A DNA stretch of 64,000 nt from Podospora comata (lineage: Eukaryota > Ascomycota > Sordariomycetes > Sordariales > Podosporaceae), in contig CP071497.1 in NCBI GenBank assembly GCA_017354895.1, positions 4,464,001-4,528,000 on the forward strand, read 5' to 3'. Below the pieces are notes generated by a model that worked only from the letters and a program-made list of their open reading frames with translations, was not told the origin of the DNA and did no database searches. The position numbers and the translations under genes are program-made. Below, piece by piece: positions 1 through 10,805 of this stretch; the first letter of the stretch is position 1, and every line of letters begins with the position of its first letter.

Positions 1-164
1 CAGATCACCTGTAGCATCTTGCATCCTGCAGAGTGCTCGTGTGTCTTGGCGCCATAGCACTTTCGTCCAGCCCTGATTGGTTGTCTCCTGACTTCCCTAA
101 TGATTGGCTAGGGACGTCCTGCGCCCCACATATGGCGCGACCTGCCGTTGGGTTAACTGTGACA
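1..164 (-). repeat. LTR-like fragment, divergent relative of the LTR family at 4044, 14603 and 30387
   Basis: The right end shares its architecture with the three clear LTR copies: two ATTGG (inverted CCAAT) motifs, a TGCGCCCCAC block and a terminal GTGACA at 159-164. Identity outside these blocks is low, so I treat it as a related or older LTR cut by the window edge. By the orientation argued for the other copies (CCAAT boxes upstream of TATA), it lies on the minus strand. Confidence 0.4.
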
Positions 165-1518
165 CTGGGTCCCTTTATACTTTTTAACCTCGTAATATAA
201 TACGTAGTACGTCGGCTTCTTTTATCGAAGGCGCGGGTTTAATTCCTGCTAAGCTTCTTCCGTATTTAAGTTTATAAATATAATTTATAAATTTAAGTAT
301 AGTTTTTTTTTGATTTTAACCGCCCCGTCGTAGTACGTCTTTAACCTCTCCTACGGTAATAGAAACGTATAGTACTAATTAGGCCTGGATTTCTTTATAC
401 TTATTAACCTTATAGTATAATATACAATACGTCGACTATTACGTCGGAGACGTAGGTTTGATTCCTATCGAGGTTCTCCTAGCTCTATTTTATAGTTATT
501 GAATTATAGGCTAGGGCTAGATCTTTTTATTTATTTAGGTTTTGGCCAGTCCGGATATCGTTAATGGAATTCGTTTTACTTATTTAAGGAATTAAAATAT
601 ATTTATAGTTCTTATAAATTATTTATAACTAGATATCCTAATTAATTAATTAAATATTTTAATTCACTTTTATTAAACCGTGAATCTAATATCTTTTCTA
701 CTTTGTATTTTTTTTTTATTTTCCGTTATTTTCTATATATTAGCTTTACTTACTAGTAGTACGGGTTCCAGAAGTAAGATACAGAAAGTATATAACCGTA
801 AACGTATTATACTAGGTAGCTTTAGTTTAAATACCGTTTTTAATATCTTCCTTTTAACCTTAAACGGGCCTACTTTCCTATAGTCTAGCTTCTTATTAGG
901 TGTTTTAATACGTAAATTATATATAGAAAGAAATATTATATCTTCCCTTTTAAAATAAAGTCCCTTAAGCTTTTTAGTATTATGGTATTTCCGTATCCTT
1001 TCCTTTATAAACTTTAGTTTTTACTTAAGCTTATTATAAAATATATATATTTTTTTTACTTTAACCCTAGCCTTAAGTACCTTAACTGTAAATCTTTACT
1101 GTAGGTTTACCTTATATTTAAAGTTTATAAAAAAAAATATAACTCTCGTGGTTTCCGTTAATTATATATTATACTCTAACTATACCGTAAATAATAATTT
1201 AACCTAATTATTTTACTCGAAATTAATATAATTCCGTAAGTATTATTTTACGATTTAATTAAACCGTTCTGTTTAACCGTTTATTTAAGGGTAGTAAACC
1301 GATAATACTTTACTTATTACCCCTAGCCTCGTTATTAATATTTTTTAAAATTTCGATACGAATTTAGTATCGCGGTCCGTAATAAACTCTTTTAATTATA
1401 TATATATTACTATAATATACCGTAATACTATATCCGCTAGTTATTCCGCCGACTAAATCTCTTTATAAAGTAAAAAATATATTTATTTAATAAACCTATT
1501 AATTACCGTTAATATATT
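165..1518. repeat. RIP-decayed AT-rich block with a tRNA-like direct repeat
   Basis: CpA and TpG are nearly absent, TpA is very common and CpG is retained, which is the RIP signature rather than ordinary CpG deamination. A degenerate direct repeat of about 90 bp lies at 165-255 and 386-478, each copy starting CTGG and containing CTTTATACTT. Both copies carry A-box-like and B-box-like tRNA elements (see findings). No intact reading frame is credible; the 67-codon frame at 680-883 is an AT-rich artefact. Confidence 0.7.
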
Positions 1519-2142
1519 TGTTAACTGGTATGCCCTGATAGGCCTATAATATAGTACCTATACAGGGTTGCTGTAGGATACAGCAGTGCGCAAGCGGAAG
1601 CGGGAGGATACGACGGCAGTGCCGAAGGAAGGGGAAGGCACTGTAATACAGTGGAGTATAAGGAATAGGAATTGCCTTTATTACTCTTATTATCCTTAAT
1701 GCCCTTTGATGCCCTTGAGGAGAAAAAGAAAAACTATTCTACAGGAGAGGAGAGAGGTCTATATCTAGGCCTTTGTAGGCCTACTGTGGGTCCTGTGGGC
1801 CCTGAAGGCCCCTATACTACTCAGGGTAGTTAGTGGGCCTTGGTGGGTCTGGTAGAACCTTATGGAAATCCATCGAACTTTCAGTGGCAGGGGTGCCCTG
1901 TAGATCACACCATTATAGCAGCTTATTGCGTAAGCTTGTAGCCACTTTGGAAGGTTCTAGCATCCTTTGACTAAGCCTCAGGCCACAGTAGCCCTGTAAG
2001 CCTGGGCAAGGATCCCTTGTAAAGAACATTCTAGAGGGAGCCAAGCCGGGAAATTCCGTTACTGCTTATAGCAGTACTGCCCACTGTAATACCAATCTGT
2101 AGGGCAGTAAATAGGGCACTTATTAGTACCCACATGTTAACA
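1519..2142. mobile_element. Non-mutated 624-bp island with inverted ends, possible solo LTR or MITE
   Basis: This GC-balanced island sits inside RIP-decayed DNA. Its ends are inverted: TGTTAAC at 1519 and GTTAACA ending at 2142. The TG...CA ends would suit an LTR. The flanking 5-mers (ATATT and GTAGA) do not match, so no target-site duplication is evident. It has no coding potential. The normal frequency of CA and TG contrasts sharply with both flanks, suggesting arrival after RIP or escape from it. Confidence 0.4.
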
Positions 2143-4043
2143 GTAGATATATAGCGTAGTCTAGGCTTAAGTACTATCCTAATACTACTTTTTTTTACGA
2201 GTATATATTATTCTTTATATTTTAACTATTTATATATTTAACGTAATACTTTATATACTTTAGTACGATTTATATAACTTAAGGGCTATTGCTTAGTTTA
2301 ATCGAATTTTAAACTTTTTATAAAACGTAATTATTTAGTTTCTCCTATTAAGCCTTTTCTTATCGAACTATTATTTTTTTAATAAACTATAACTTACTTT
2401 CCTTATTTACCTTACGTACCGGCTAGTAGCCGTATAGCGATATACTTTAATAGTACTTTATATATCTATATATAATATATTAAAACTAAAATACTTTCCG
2501 ATATTCTAAATATTTAAGATAAAATTATATTATATTTCCTTTATAGGGTATATACTATATAAGTATAAATATATTTTCTAATAACTTTACGATTTTAATA
2601 TTAACGACCTTTTTACTTTTCTAATACTTTTTTTAACTTTTATATATAAACTTTATAAGTTATAATATTTCTATTAAAATAATAATTCTATATTTACTAT
2701 ATTACTTTTTTAATATTTTTTATTTAGTAAGTCCTTCCTATAGTATAAAATTATCGTCCTTAACGACCTTTATAATAATATTTATAATAATTTAAATTAT
2801 TTAATTTTATAATACTTATATTTAACGATCTCCTTCTTCGTACTCCGCTTTTAGCTTTTCTATTACTTTCCGTAGTTCCTAGAACTCTACTTCCTTTTAT
2901 TCGGCATATAAATTAAAATTTTCTTCGAAATTTACTGCTTTACTTTACTAATACTTAATAATTATTATTTTTACAACTCTCGGTCCTTTTAATATAGTAA
3001 TTACTATAATCTTTTTTTTCTAACAAAATTATTTAAGTACCTTATAGTTTTTTTTAAAGTATTTTACTTTACTATAATTAAAATATTTAAAATTATTTTT
3101 ACTTTAGCCCCTACCTTACGATTTCTATAACTATATAACGTTAATTTTTATTAGTCCTATATATATAGTCCCCAAGATATAAGTCCCGTATAAGCGTCTC
3201 TTTCTTTTATTATTAAGATAGTAAAGTTTTAATATACGCGTGCCTTTCCGCTCCTTATAATATTAAAATTATTAATCGTTAATATATATTACTATTATAA
3301 TATACTCGTTAATAGTTTCCAGTTATTTCTATTAATATAGTTTATTCTTAATTTCTTCCTTAAGCCCGTTATAGAATAATTATATTAATTTTTTATTATT
3401 AATTTCGTTACGGAATATATTTATCTTAAATATAGTAGTATAATCGCTAGTAAATCTAATCTACCTATGGTTAGCTAGTCGTTCCTAGGTACGCTTACCT
3501 TTATCGTACTTTCTAAATACCTTTTTAATTTTCTTTTCGAAGCCTTTATATAATTTAAAATACTTTTTAGTTATATCCTTGCTCGCGTTATACTTATTAT
3601 CGAAATAGTTTTCAAAATCGGCTCGAACTAAGTAAGTACTTTATTTTTAAGCCTAAACGCGATATACATTACTTTAAATAGTTTATCCGGGAAGTAAGAA
3701 GGGTAATACCGAAAGTATATTTTAAACTAAATTAAAAATCCATTTAGCTCTCCCTTAATTCTTCTATAGCGATCCGGAACCTCGATCCTAGTGCGGTCTC
3801 TTTCCTTACGTAAAGTACCGATCTCTTAATAAGTACGGTTTTCCTCCTTACGTAAGGTACTAATCTCCTAATAAAGTATAGTATTCTTTTATGTAAGAGA
3901 ATCGTAAGAGATACGTAACTTATTTTTAAGCTTTTAAATATAAGTAAGAAACTATTCGATAGTAAGTTAAATATTAGTATTTCTAGCTATAGTATCTAAC
4001 TGCCTTTAACTTATCTGTAATAGAGTTGAGTAAATATATAATG
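2143..4043 (-). pseudogene. RIP-decayed Ty3/gypsy-type gag (internal region of an LTR retrotransposon)
   Basis: Read on the minus strand downstream of the LTR at 4044-4427, the region conceptually encodes a gag-like protein full of TAA/TAG codons. Two landmarks survive. The first is a retrotransposon capsid motif around 3339-3378, reading LFYNGLKEEIKNKL, which matches the FYxGLKxxIKxxL pattern of gypsy gag. The second is a decayed zinc knuckle around 3041-3092, in which the CCHC cysteines have become Tyr (TGT to TAT) and the His also Tyr, each explained by one C-to-T or G-to-A change. Protease, reverse transcriptase and integrase were not found; the element seems truncated or rearranged toward lower coordinates. 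Family-level call is well supported; exact element boundaries are not. Confidence 0.65.
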
Positions 4044-4427
4044 TATAACGAACCTCTACCTAAAATCTCTAAAAGGGATATTAGTCGAAAGTACTTTTAA
4101 ATAATTTTAGCTCGGTATAACTAAATAATATATAATAAAATATTTTAATATAAATACTAAATACCGTAAATATAAGTTTAAATTGTATACTGCGGAACTA
4201 TCTATCTATACTAGCTAGTTCCTCCGTATATATAGTCCTGGTACTAAGCCTGGCACTGTCCTGAATCGATAGACTCGACCATCGATCCTATCGATACTGT
4301 CCCTTTTGGGATTGACTTTTCTGGATCGATCCTCGATCCCAATAATCCTATTCTGATTGGTCCGAGCTCCCGTACTAATGATTGGTCCGTGGTGCGCTTG
4401 TGCCCCACTGAGTGTTAAGCCGTGACA
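4044..4427 (-). repeat. LTR copy 1 (5' LTR of the decayed gypsy element), partly RIP-mutated
   Basis: It aligns along its length with the copies at 14603-14986 and 30387-30773 (the last inverted). It ends in CGTGACA at 4421-4427; the other end reads TATAACG, equal to TGTGACG after two G-to-A changes. It contains the shared TATATATA and the cluster of ATCGAT boxes. Flanking 5-mers (TAATG and TTAAA) do not match, as expected for one LTR of a longer element. The half near 4044-4190 is heavily mutated and the other half much less so. Confidence 0.75.
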
Positions 4428-5102
4428 TTAAAGTAAAAAATAAAGTAACCGAAGTAGTTAATAGAAATTAAAAGTATATTTTTTAGAGAAATAGTATAAT
4501 ATATATTCTAAATTTATATTTTTAATATTATTATATAAATTAAGTAGGTGAATAAACGGATTACTTAATAATATCGCCCCCTATTTAATTAAAAGTAATT
4601 AACTTAGTTAATATTAATAAGATTAAAAAAAATAAAGAACTTTTTATAATTAAATTAAAATCGAATCGTAGTTTTAAATCGTACTTTAATATTAAAGCGG
4701 GGGGGGGTACTTAGGAGTACCGGAGTATAAAAGGTAAAGATATTTTTACTCGGTCGATAAGTAAGTAGGAAGTAAAAGTAAGGAATTAAAATTATTAATT
4801 AACTCGGAAACTTCTTTAGATCGCGGGTTTAGTAAATATTTTATTAATATTATATAGAAGGTAAAGGGAAGGGAAAAGGAGGGGGGTATAAAAATAGAAC
4901 GACCGTAAAGGATTAATTCGTTATTTGCACTTTAAGATTTATCACGAATATCTCTTAATTCGAAATATTCGAGAGAAGAGTAAATATAACTTGATTTTAA
5001 GCTATATCTTCGCCAGGATCTAGCCGGAAATGTTTAATCTGCTTCTCAAAATTTGCCTTCAACATACGCCGGAGCGCCTCAAGATCTCTCAGCTTATAGG
5101 TA
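4428..5102. repeat. RIP-decayed AT-rich spacer up to the pogo transposon
   Basis: The stretch to about 4980 is AT-rich and lacks CA/TG; a run of nine G lies near 4700. From about 4990 to 5100 the composition becomes normal. On the minus strand this short piece encodes a plausible C-terminal peptide ending at a stop near 4997, cut by the transposon end at 5103. It may be the tail of a host gene, but no partner was recognised beyond 7047. Confidence 0.5.
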
Positions 5103-7046
5103 GGTTGGATGACCAGGAAATGGCCCACCCACGGATATGGACCACCACCCCCACACCAGCCACACAACCTTAATGAGATTACCCCTGAATGCTTACACTG
5201 CCCACAACAAGACCAATATTGGGTCAATTTCTATGGAAGTTATACCAAAATGTAGCTCAATCACTTTCAGAGTCAGAAATTTTGTCTGCTTCCCTCTTAC
5301 GCCGGGTTTGAACCCGATGACGTGCGCTGCGCCGCAAAGGCTCGGCTGGCTCCGGCTGCTCCACATCCTCCTTAGGCACCACTTCTTCCTCCACCACCCT
5401 CCCTTCAATACGAGCCTCTTCCAGGTCACAAAGCCTTAAAAACTTGGAATTCGAGTCTTCTCTATTCAACTTGCGCCTTTTCTTTGCGTCCTGGGCTTTG
5501 TGGGCGTTTTGTTGGTGCCTTGCCGCATCAGCTTTGTGGATGGATACCTCAGATCTCAGTGTGAGTATAGTACTGGTGAGAGTCCTTGCCGCAAGCCGTT
5601 TTCCGGCCGGCGTATGGTTCTTGAGTAGGTCCTTGACCTTCTTGGCCACCTGGGAATCCCCCACGGTATGGAAAGTAGGTGTTTTTGAAGAGAGATCCAA
5701 CGGCACCACAGGGACTACCACCTGGCTTGAAGAGAGCGGTTTGCGCCTACGTATGGGCCATAATCCTGTCCCACGCCAGCCGCCGGCAATATTCTCTTTC
5801 CTGAAGCCCTGCTTGCGGGCAAGGTCATACAGCCGGACCAAGTCGACCTTGCCGTCAGGCGTACAGTTAGTAAGGGCGTCGTTTACAGCCACAAGCCTCT
5901 TATACGCCTTCTTCACACTGGAAAAGCAGCCAATATCAAGGGGTTGAAGGACGTGAGAGCAGTGGGGGGGCAGGAAAAGAAGGTAAATATTGCTCCTGTA
6001 GCACCGGATTATGAAGTCGTCAGTGGTATGTGAGCCATGGCCATCGCAAATAAGAAGACGTGGTTCTGATGGATCCTCAGGTTCAGTCCTTAGTATAAAG
6101 ACCTCTTCAAGCCATCCAACGGCCAGGTCGTTACTGGTCCAACCGTTCGATGATACGGCCACATACCAGTCCTTATCGAATTGGTCCTTGAACCATTGCT
6201 TTTGAAGGTCTTGGCCTTTGAAGATTATCCCGGGGGGGAGGACTCTCCCATCCTGGGAGATACACTCCAGTATAGTAGTCCAGGTCCTTTTTCCATTCTG
6301 TTTAACGTATACAGACTTTTTATCCCTCATTGAAGACCCCACAACCAAGCCGTTCTCTCCCTGACCTTCCATTATTCCTACTTCATCATGGTTATACCTG
6401 TTCTTGGGCTTGATCCAGTCAACGGTAGAATATAGGTCAAAGAACTTGTTGATATTCTCCGGGGTAGCTTCGTTGACTCTGGCGTAGTTAATCTTCTTTC
6501 CCACCTTCGTTTTGATACTGGGATGACGGCCAATAAAGCGGGTTACCCAGTGCTTCCCAATGGAGTAGATATCGGCTTGTTTAGCCAGTATACTGGCCGC
6601 CAGAGCTCTTACGTTGGCGTGGGTGGGAGCGTAGCCAAGGCTTTCCTGACGAAGGATCCATTGAACGATGAGGTCTTCCTGGCCCTGAGTAAGCCGCTGT
6701 TGATTTTCATGAGCCTGTTTGCAAACCTGGGTTCCTAAGATGCGGTGCCTCAGTGTAGAACGTGGAACCCCGTGCTTGTCGGACGCTTGGCGCTGGCTTA
6801 TACCAGCAAGAATGTCTTGTTCGGCATTTGCGAGATCTTCCTCGGTATATTTGGCCATTGATGGGTACCTGGAGCAAAAAGAAGAAAAAGAAATGGTCCA
6901 TTTTTGACCTCTGGGGGTGGAATATAAAGTTGGGGAGGCTTTCGGAGGTCCAGGGTTGTTGAGGGTTTAATGTGGAAAATGGCACTGGTAAGTTCAAGCC
7001 AATGTGGGCCACCTCTGTGGGTGGGCCATTTCCTGGTTATCCAACC
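5103..7046 (-). mobile_element. Complete Fot1/pogo-type DNA transposon, 1,944 bp
   Basis: Inverted repeats of about 30 bp with one mismatch bound the element: GGTTGGATGACC from 5103 and its complement ending at 7046. A TA dinucleotide flanks each end (5101-5102 and 7047-7048), the expected Tc1/mariner/pogo target duplication. A single uninterrupted transposase frame fills the inside. Base composition is normal, with no RIP signature, unlike the block just to the left. Confidence 0.88.
5257..6858 (-). CDS. Fot1/pogo-family transposase (DDE superfamily), intact, 533 aa
   Basis: This enzyme would cut and rejoin the transposon ends in the nucleus. An N-terminal psq-type helix-turn-helix (about residues 5-45) is followed by a CENP-B/Tc5-type DNA-binding domain (about 55-115), then a DDE_1 catalytic core. 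The likely triad is Asp158 (in NHDEVG), Asp272 (in LICDGHGSH) and Asp308 (in LQPLDIG); the 35-residue gap between the last two gives the DD35D spacing typical of pogo. The basic C-terminal tail, rich in Lys/Arg and Glu, may be a nuclear targeting region. The frame has no stops and the ATG lies 188 bp inside the right terminal repeat end. All catalytic residues are present, so it could be active; only expression or copy-number data would show this. Confidence 0.9.
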   Translation of the reverse strand: MAKYTEEDLANAEQDILAGISQRQASDKHGVPRSTLRHRILGTQVCKQAHENQQRLTQGQEDLIVQWILRQESLGYAPTHANVRALAASILAKQADIYSIGKHWVTRFIGRHPSIKTKVGKKINYARVNEATPENINKFFDLYSTVDWIKPKNRYNHDEVGIMEGQGENGLVVGSSMRDKKSVYVKQNGKRTWTTILECISQDGRVLPPGIIFKGQDLQKQWFKDQFDKDWYVAVSSNGWTSNDLAVGWLEEVFILRTEPEDPSEPRLLICDGHGSHTTDDFIIRCYRSNIYLLFLPPHCSHVLQPLDIGCFSSVKKAYKRLVAVNDALTNCTPDGKVDLVRLYDLARKQGFRKENIAGGWRGTGLWPIRRRKPLSSSQVVVPVVPLDLSSKTPTFHTVGDSQVAKKVKDLLKNHTPAGKRLAARTLTSTILTLRSEVSIHKADAARHQQNAHKAQDAKKRRKLNREDSNSKFLRLCDLEEARIEGRVVEEEVVPKEDVEQPEPAEPLRRSARHRVQTRRKREADKISDSESD

Positions 7047-8425
7047 TATGCTGTGGGTGGAATAACTCTGAGCGCGGCTTCCGGATTCCTATGGAAGGGA
7101 GCTCATCCTTTGGATAGGGCCGGGGCCGTTAGCGACTTAGGGTGGATGCTATTTTCTATCTAGATTCCGCAAGAGAAACAAAAAAAAATTGTAGACGAAC
7201 CACGATCCAGCCTTTTCCCACCTTAGACAGATAGGTAAGAAATCTCGGCAAGCTGCCCATAGCGGTGTCGAAATTTAATCGTTCTGGAAACCGCAAGACA
7301 CAGCTTCCATATTATTAAGCGCAGCTTAGCTGGTAGCCACGGAAGAGTTCGAACCTAGCATAACTTCTTCTCCCTCGCTTTAAATTCTTATAACAATGCC
7401 CCGGCTAGAGAGTCGTTCTCTCCATTATCAGGACGCCTCTTGCCTTGCTGTCTCTAAATATAAAGTATGTTTCAAGATAATAGGCGGCCTGTTAGATGTT
7501 ATGACGGTGCGGATGTACCTGATACAGGAAGACCATGCGGCCACGCTGCCCATATAACCCTCTCCTCGACCTCTGCAATCCTCTCCCTTCGCTTTTGCTC
7601 CGCCCGTCCCCTCCGCCACTTTCCCTCCGCCACTTTCCCTCCACCTAACACATCTCTTCTATATTCTATAGAAAGAGAAGATGCCCTTCGTCTTATCAAT
7701 AATTTACCTCCTCATAAGCTTATCACCGTCGCTTAACTTAAGGTACCACATCTTCTCTTAATACCAGAACAGACCACCACGCTTACATTCGCAGATCTAA
7801 ACATACCAACATGCCCGAATATTAGGAAACAGGAGAGGATGGCTTTCGAGCCACAACCAACAACAACAACCACCACAACGAGAGGGAGTGAAATATCTAG
7901 GGCTGGACAAGTTCTTATTGGTATTGCTGGATGTTTCTGCGCGCTAGTTACTTGCTTTCAAGGAGGGCGTTGCTTTGGAGACGCCATGATCTTATGATAG
8001 CATTTGATTCATGGACCTTACCCGTCATATGACAGCGCGTGTGGAAGCTGTCTCGGGTTAGCTAGGGTTGATTATATACTTGGCGGCTGATCTCCCGCTT
8101 AATGAAGTCCCTACCTAGTCCCGTCCACTACATGCCTGCTGGCTTTGGGACATGAAGGTTGTGCTGATTCCGCGTTGGTGCGTGCTAGCATCCTGGTGCG
8201 AAAAGTAGGCACCACATTACTCGCACCATGCCCCACTTACATATGTCGGCCCTACAGGCTGGAAGCTGAATTAGATAGAGACACGCCAATGTTAGCAGCT
8301 CGGAACAATCCCACAACAGTAAGGTGCATATAGGTCTCCCATCAAATTTAAATAGTCCACCATCCCCTGAACCTTGAAGCCTTGAAACCTTGCTCCTTTA
8401 CTTCTATACCTTATTACTTGAAACC
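7047..8425. other. Intergenic, no gene recognised
   Basis: The composition is mixed. Short frames exist on both strands (for example around 7430-7740), but none has a recognisable motif, convincing start context or intron structure. A pyrimidine-rich stretch with TCCGCCACTTTCCC repeated twice lies near 7609-7637. The last 100 bp before 8426 is probably the promoter and leader of the ABC transporter gene. Confidence 0.5.
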
Positions 8426-10805
8426 ATGGCAACCTTTTGGTCAGCACTACGAGCGTTGTGTGTTATATACTTCATTATCTTTTCCTCCCTTACATATTAT
8501 TTCCCTATAAAGGCAATTAGCAAGTCTCGAAACACGCAATTGGCATTCGTTCTCCAACTAGTTTTGGTTTTGCTTCAGATCCTCGACATAGATCAGATCC
8601 ATACACAACTTCCCATCCTGCGCACGTTCTCCGCTGGATACATACTGGGCTACACAGTTTATTGCGCAGCACTTTCTCGACAGCCAAAGTGGTGCAGTAC
8701 TTGCGTTATCTGCTGGACCTTAGTCACTGTTGAAGGTACGACCTATCTTTCTGGGAACAGCAGAGCTTGGCTAGGTATAGGTTCAGTCCTGTTGCCGTTG
8801 CTCACCGAAGTCTTTTATTTATACGGCACTATCACTTTTTCGACTGATCTAAACGAAAATGGCCAGCAGCAAGAAACTCGCAGATCTTTCCAGTCAGTGA
8901 AAAGCGACCTACGGTTTATTTGGGCACTTATCCACTTAGATGGGTCAACGACAGAGACGTTATCTCTGCTTTTGAGAATGATCCTTCTGTTTGTTCAGAG
9001 GTTCTTTAATCACTGGCTTATACGGCAGCGGGCTGGCGTAGTCGACATAGCCCATGCGATCGTAAAGGAGTCCAAGGATACAACAGACTTATTATCCCAG
9101 GCGTCCAGATATCTCCTCTATTTTTCGGCTTCCAGGTTATCAGCCACAGCTCTGAGTTTTTTTGAGGATAACTTCATATTGCATCGCCAGCAGCTACTTC
9201 AAGTCGTAGCTCACCGAAAGATATTACGCCTCGATCACTCATATCGCGACCGACACCCGACGACAGAGATTTCCAGGATAGTTACGGACGCCACACGAAT
9301 ATACCAAGCCGTAGATACAGCTTTATTCAATTTCCCGAAGCACCTAATATCAGTAACATTCAGCAGCATCGGTCTCTCCGCAATCGAACCTCGCATTATA
9401 TTTATTTGCCTCATCCAAGTGCTATGTTCCTCGCTGATCAGTCACATTTCGCAAACAAGGCAGAATCAAATACTCCAGGAGATAGAGGACGCCAAAGCTG
9501 TTCAAGCACGCCTTCAGGAAGACTGCATATATGGTTAGAGTACTATGCTTTTCCACGCGCAAGAGGCCACAGAGACGGCCGCCTACGAAGCAGCTGCTTT
9601 TAATGTACAGAAGGCTCTGATAAAAAGAATGTTTCTTACTAAACTCACGTCTTTTTGTCGTTTTTTTCTTTTTCTGATAGAGCAAGTGTTGGTAGTGAGA
9701 GTATTGGGAGACGGAATAGGCAATGGCCGACTGACTGCAGGAGACTAGGACAAGACTCTAACTTACACGAATGTCTTTCACACCGACGTCTTAATGGTTA
9801 CTTGGTTGCTGGGAAACTTAAGGGATGCTCTGGAGAAAACGGTCTACTTAAGGCGCATTTTAGAGGCAAAATGTGCAGTTCGGGACGGTGTTGAGTATTT
9901 TGAACCTATTGGCGGTCACATCGAGTTTGTTGACGTTGGCTTTGCCTACTCCGACAATAAGATGGTCCTGAAGAACTGCAATTTGTCTTTCCAGCCTGGT
10001 AAAATAACTGCGGTTGTGGGTCCATCTGGGGTTGGGAAGTCGACCATACTCAAGCTGATATTGAGAGCCTACGATCCGCACACCGGCTTCGTCAAGATTG
10101 ATGGGCAAGACATCAAAAAACTTCGTCTTAATGCGTAAGTGACTTACCAACCCGCTAATGTACTGAGACTAAGACCAGGATGTGTCTAGCCTGCGGTCTC
10201 GGATAGCGGTTATGGAACAAGAGCCGTATCTCTTTAACAGAACTATTCTGGAAAATGTGAGATATGGGAAGCAAGGCGCTACAGACAAAGAGGTCCACGA
10301 GGCTTGCAAGAAGGTCAACATCCATGATTGTATCATGAGTCGCCAGAAAGGGTACCAGGAAGTAATCGACCATGGACGGTAAGTTTAAATTACATTTATG
10401 GCGTGGAACGATATTAATCGAGTGCAACTTAGGGATGGTCGGGCGGGGAGAGACAAAGGTTTGGACTAGCTCGCTTGTTTGTCCAAAACCCTGATATTGT
10501 TTTTATAGACGAGGGAACCAGTGCAATCGATCCCGACACTAAGACGCAAATAAACATGAACTTAAGAGAGTTGTTTCAAGGGAAAACAACAATTATTATT
10601 GCGTATGTACCTATATCTTTTTAAGAAGGTCACTACTAAATAGCCGACTGCTTCTAGGCACCGAATATCCTTAGTCAGACACGCCCACAACATATTACGG
10701 TTATCAAGTAATGGGCAAGTCTGTGAAGAGGGAACTCATGAAGACCTTATGGATAAGAAAGGTGGTTATTATTCACTTTTTCAGCAGCATCGTAGTAATG
10801 AATAA
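8426..10805 (+). pseudogene. Half-size ABC transporter (HMT1/ABCB6-like), broken by stops and frame breaks
   Basis: The ATG at 8426 has a good context (AAACCATGGC). The conceptual product has an N-terminal hydrophobic region, a six-helix ABC membrane domain and one nucleotide-binding domain. Motifs in order are Walker A GPSGVGKST (about 10021-10047), signature WSGGERQR (about 10434-10457), Walker B DIVFIDE with the D-loop, and the H-loop AHRIS across the last intron. Heavy-metal-tolerance-type ABC proteins have this layout, so vacuolar metal or thiol-conjugate export is the likely ancestral role (inference). Lesions: in-frame TAG at 9536-9538, where the family usually has Trp, and TAG at 9746-9748. 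The introns at about 10135-10178 and 10379-10433 join exons out of phase, whereas the last (about 10600-10658) is consistent. It is probably a recent pseudogene, as most residues stay conserved. Confidence 0.75.

Noticed and set aside
680-883. 67-codon frame starting MNLISFLLCIFFLF in the first RIPped block
   Set aside because: It looks like a membrane peptide, but only because RIPped DNA is rich in TTT/ATA codons.
5444-5947. Plus-strand 167-codon frame inside the transposon
   Set aside because: It is antisense to the transposase and carries no motif.
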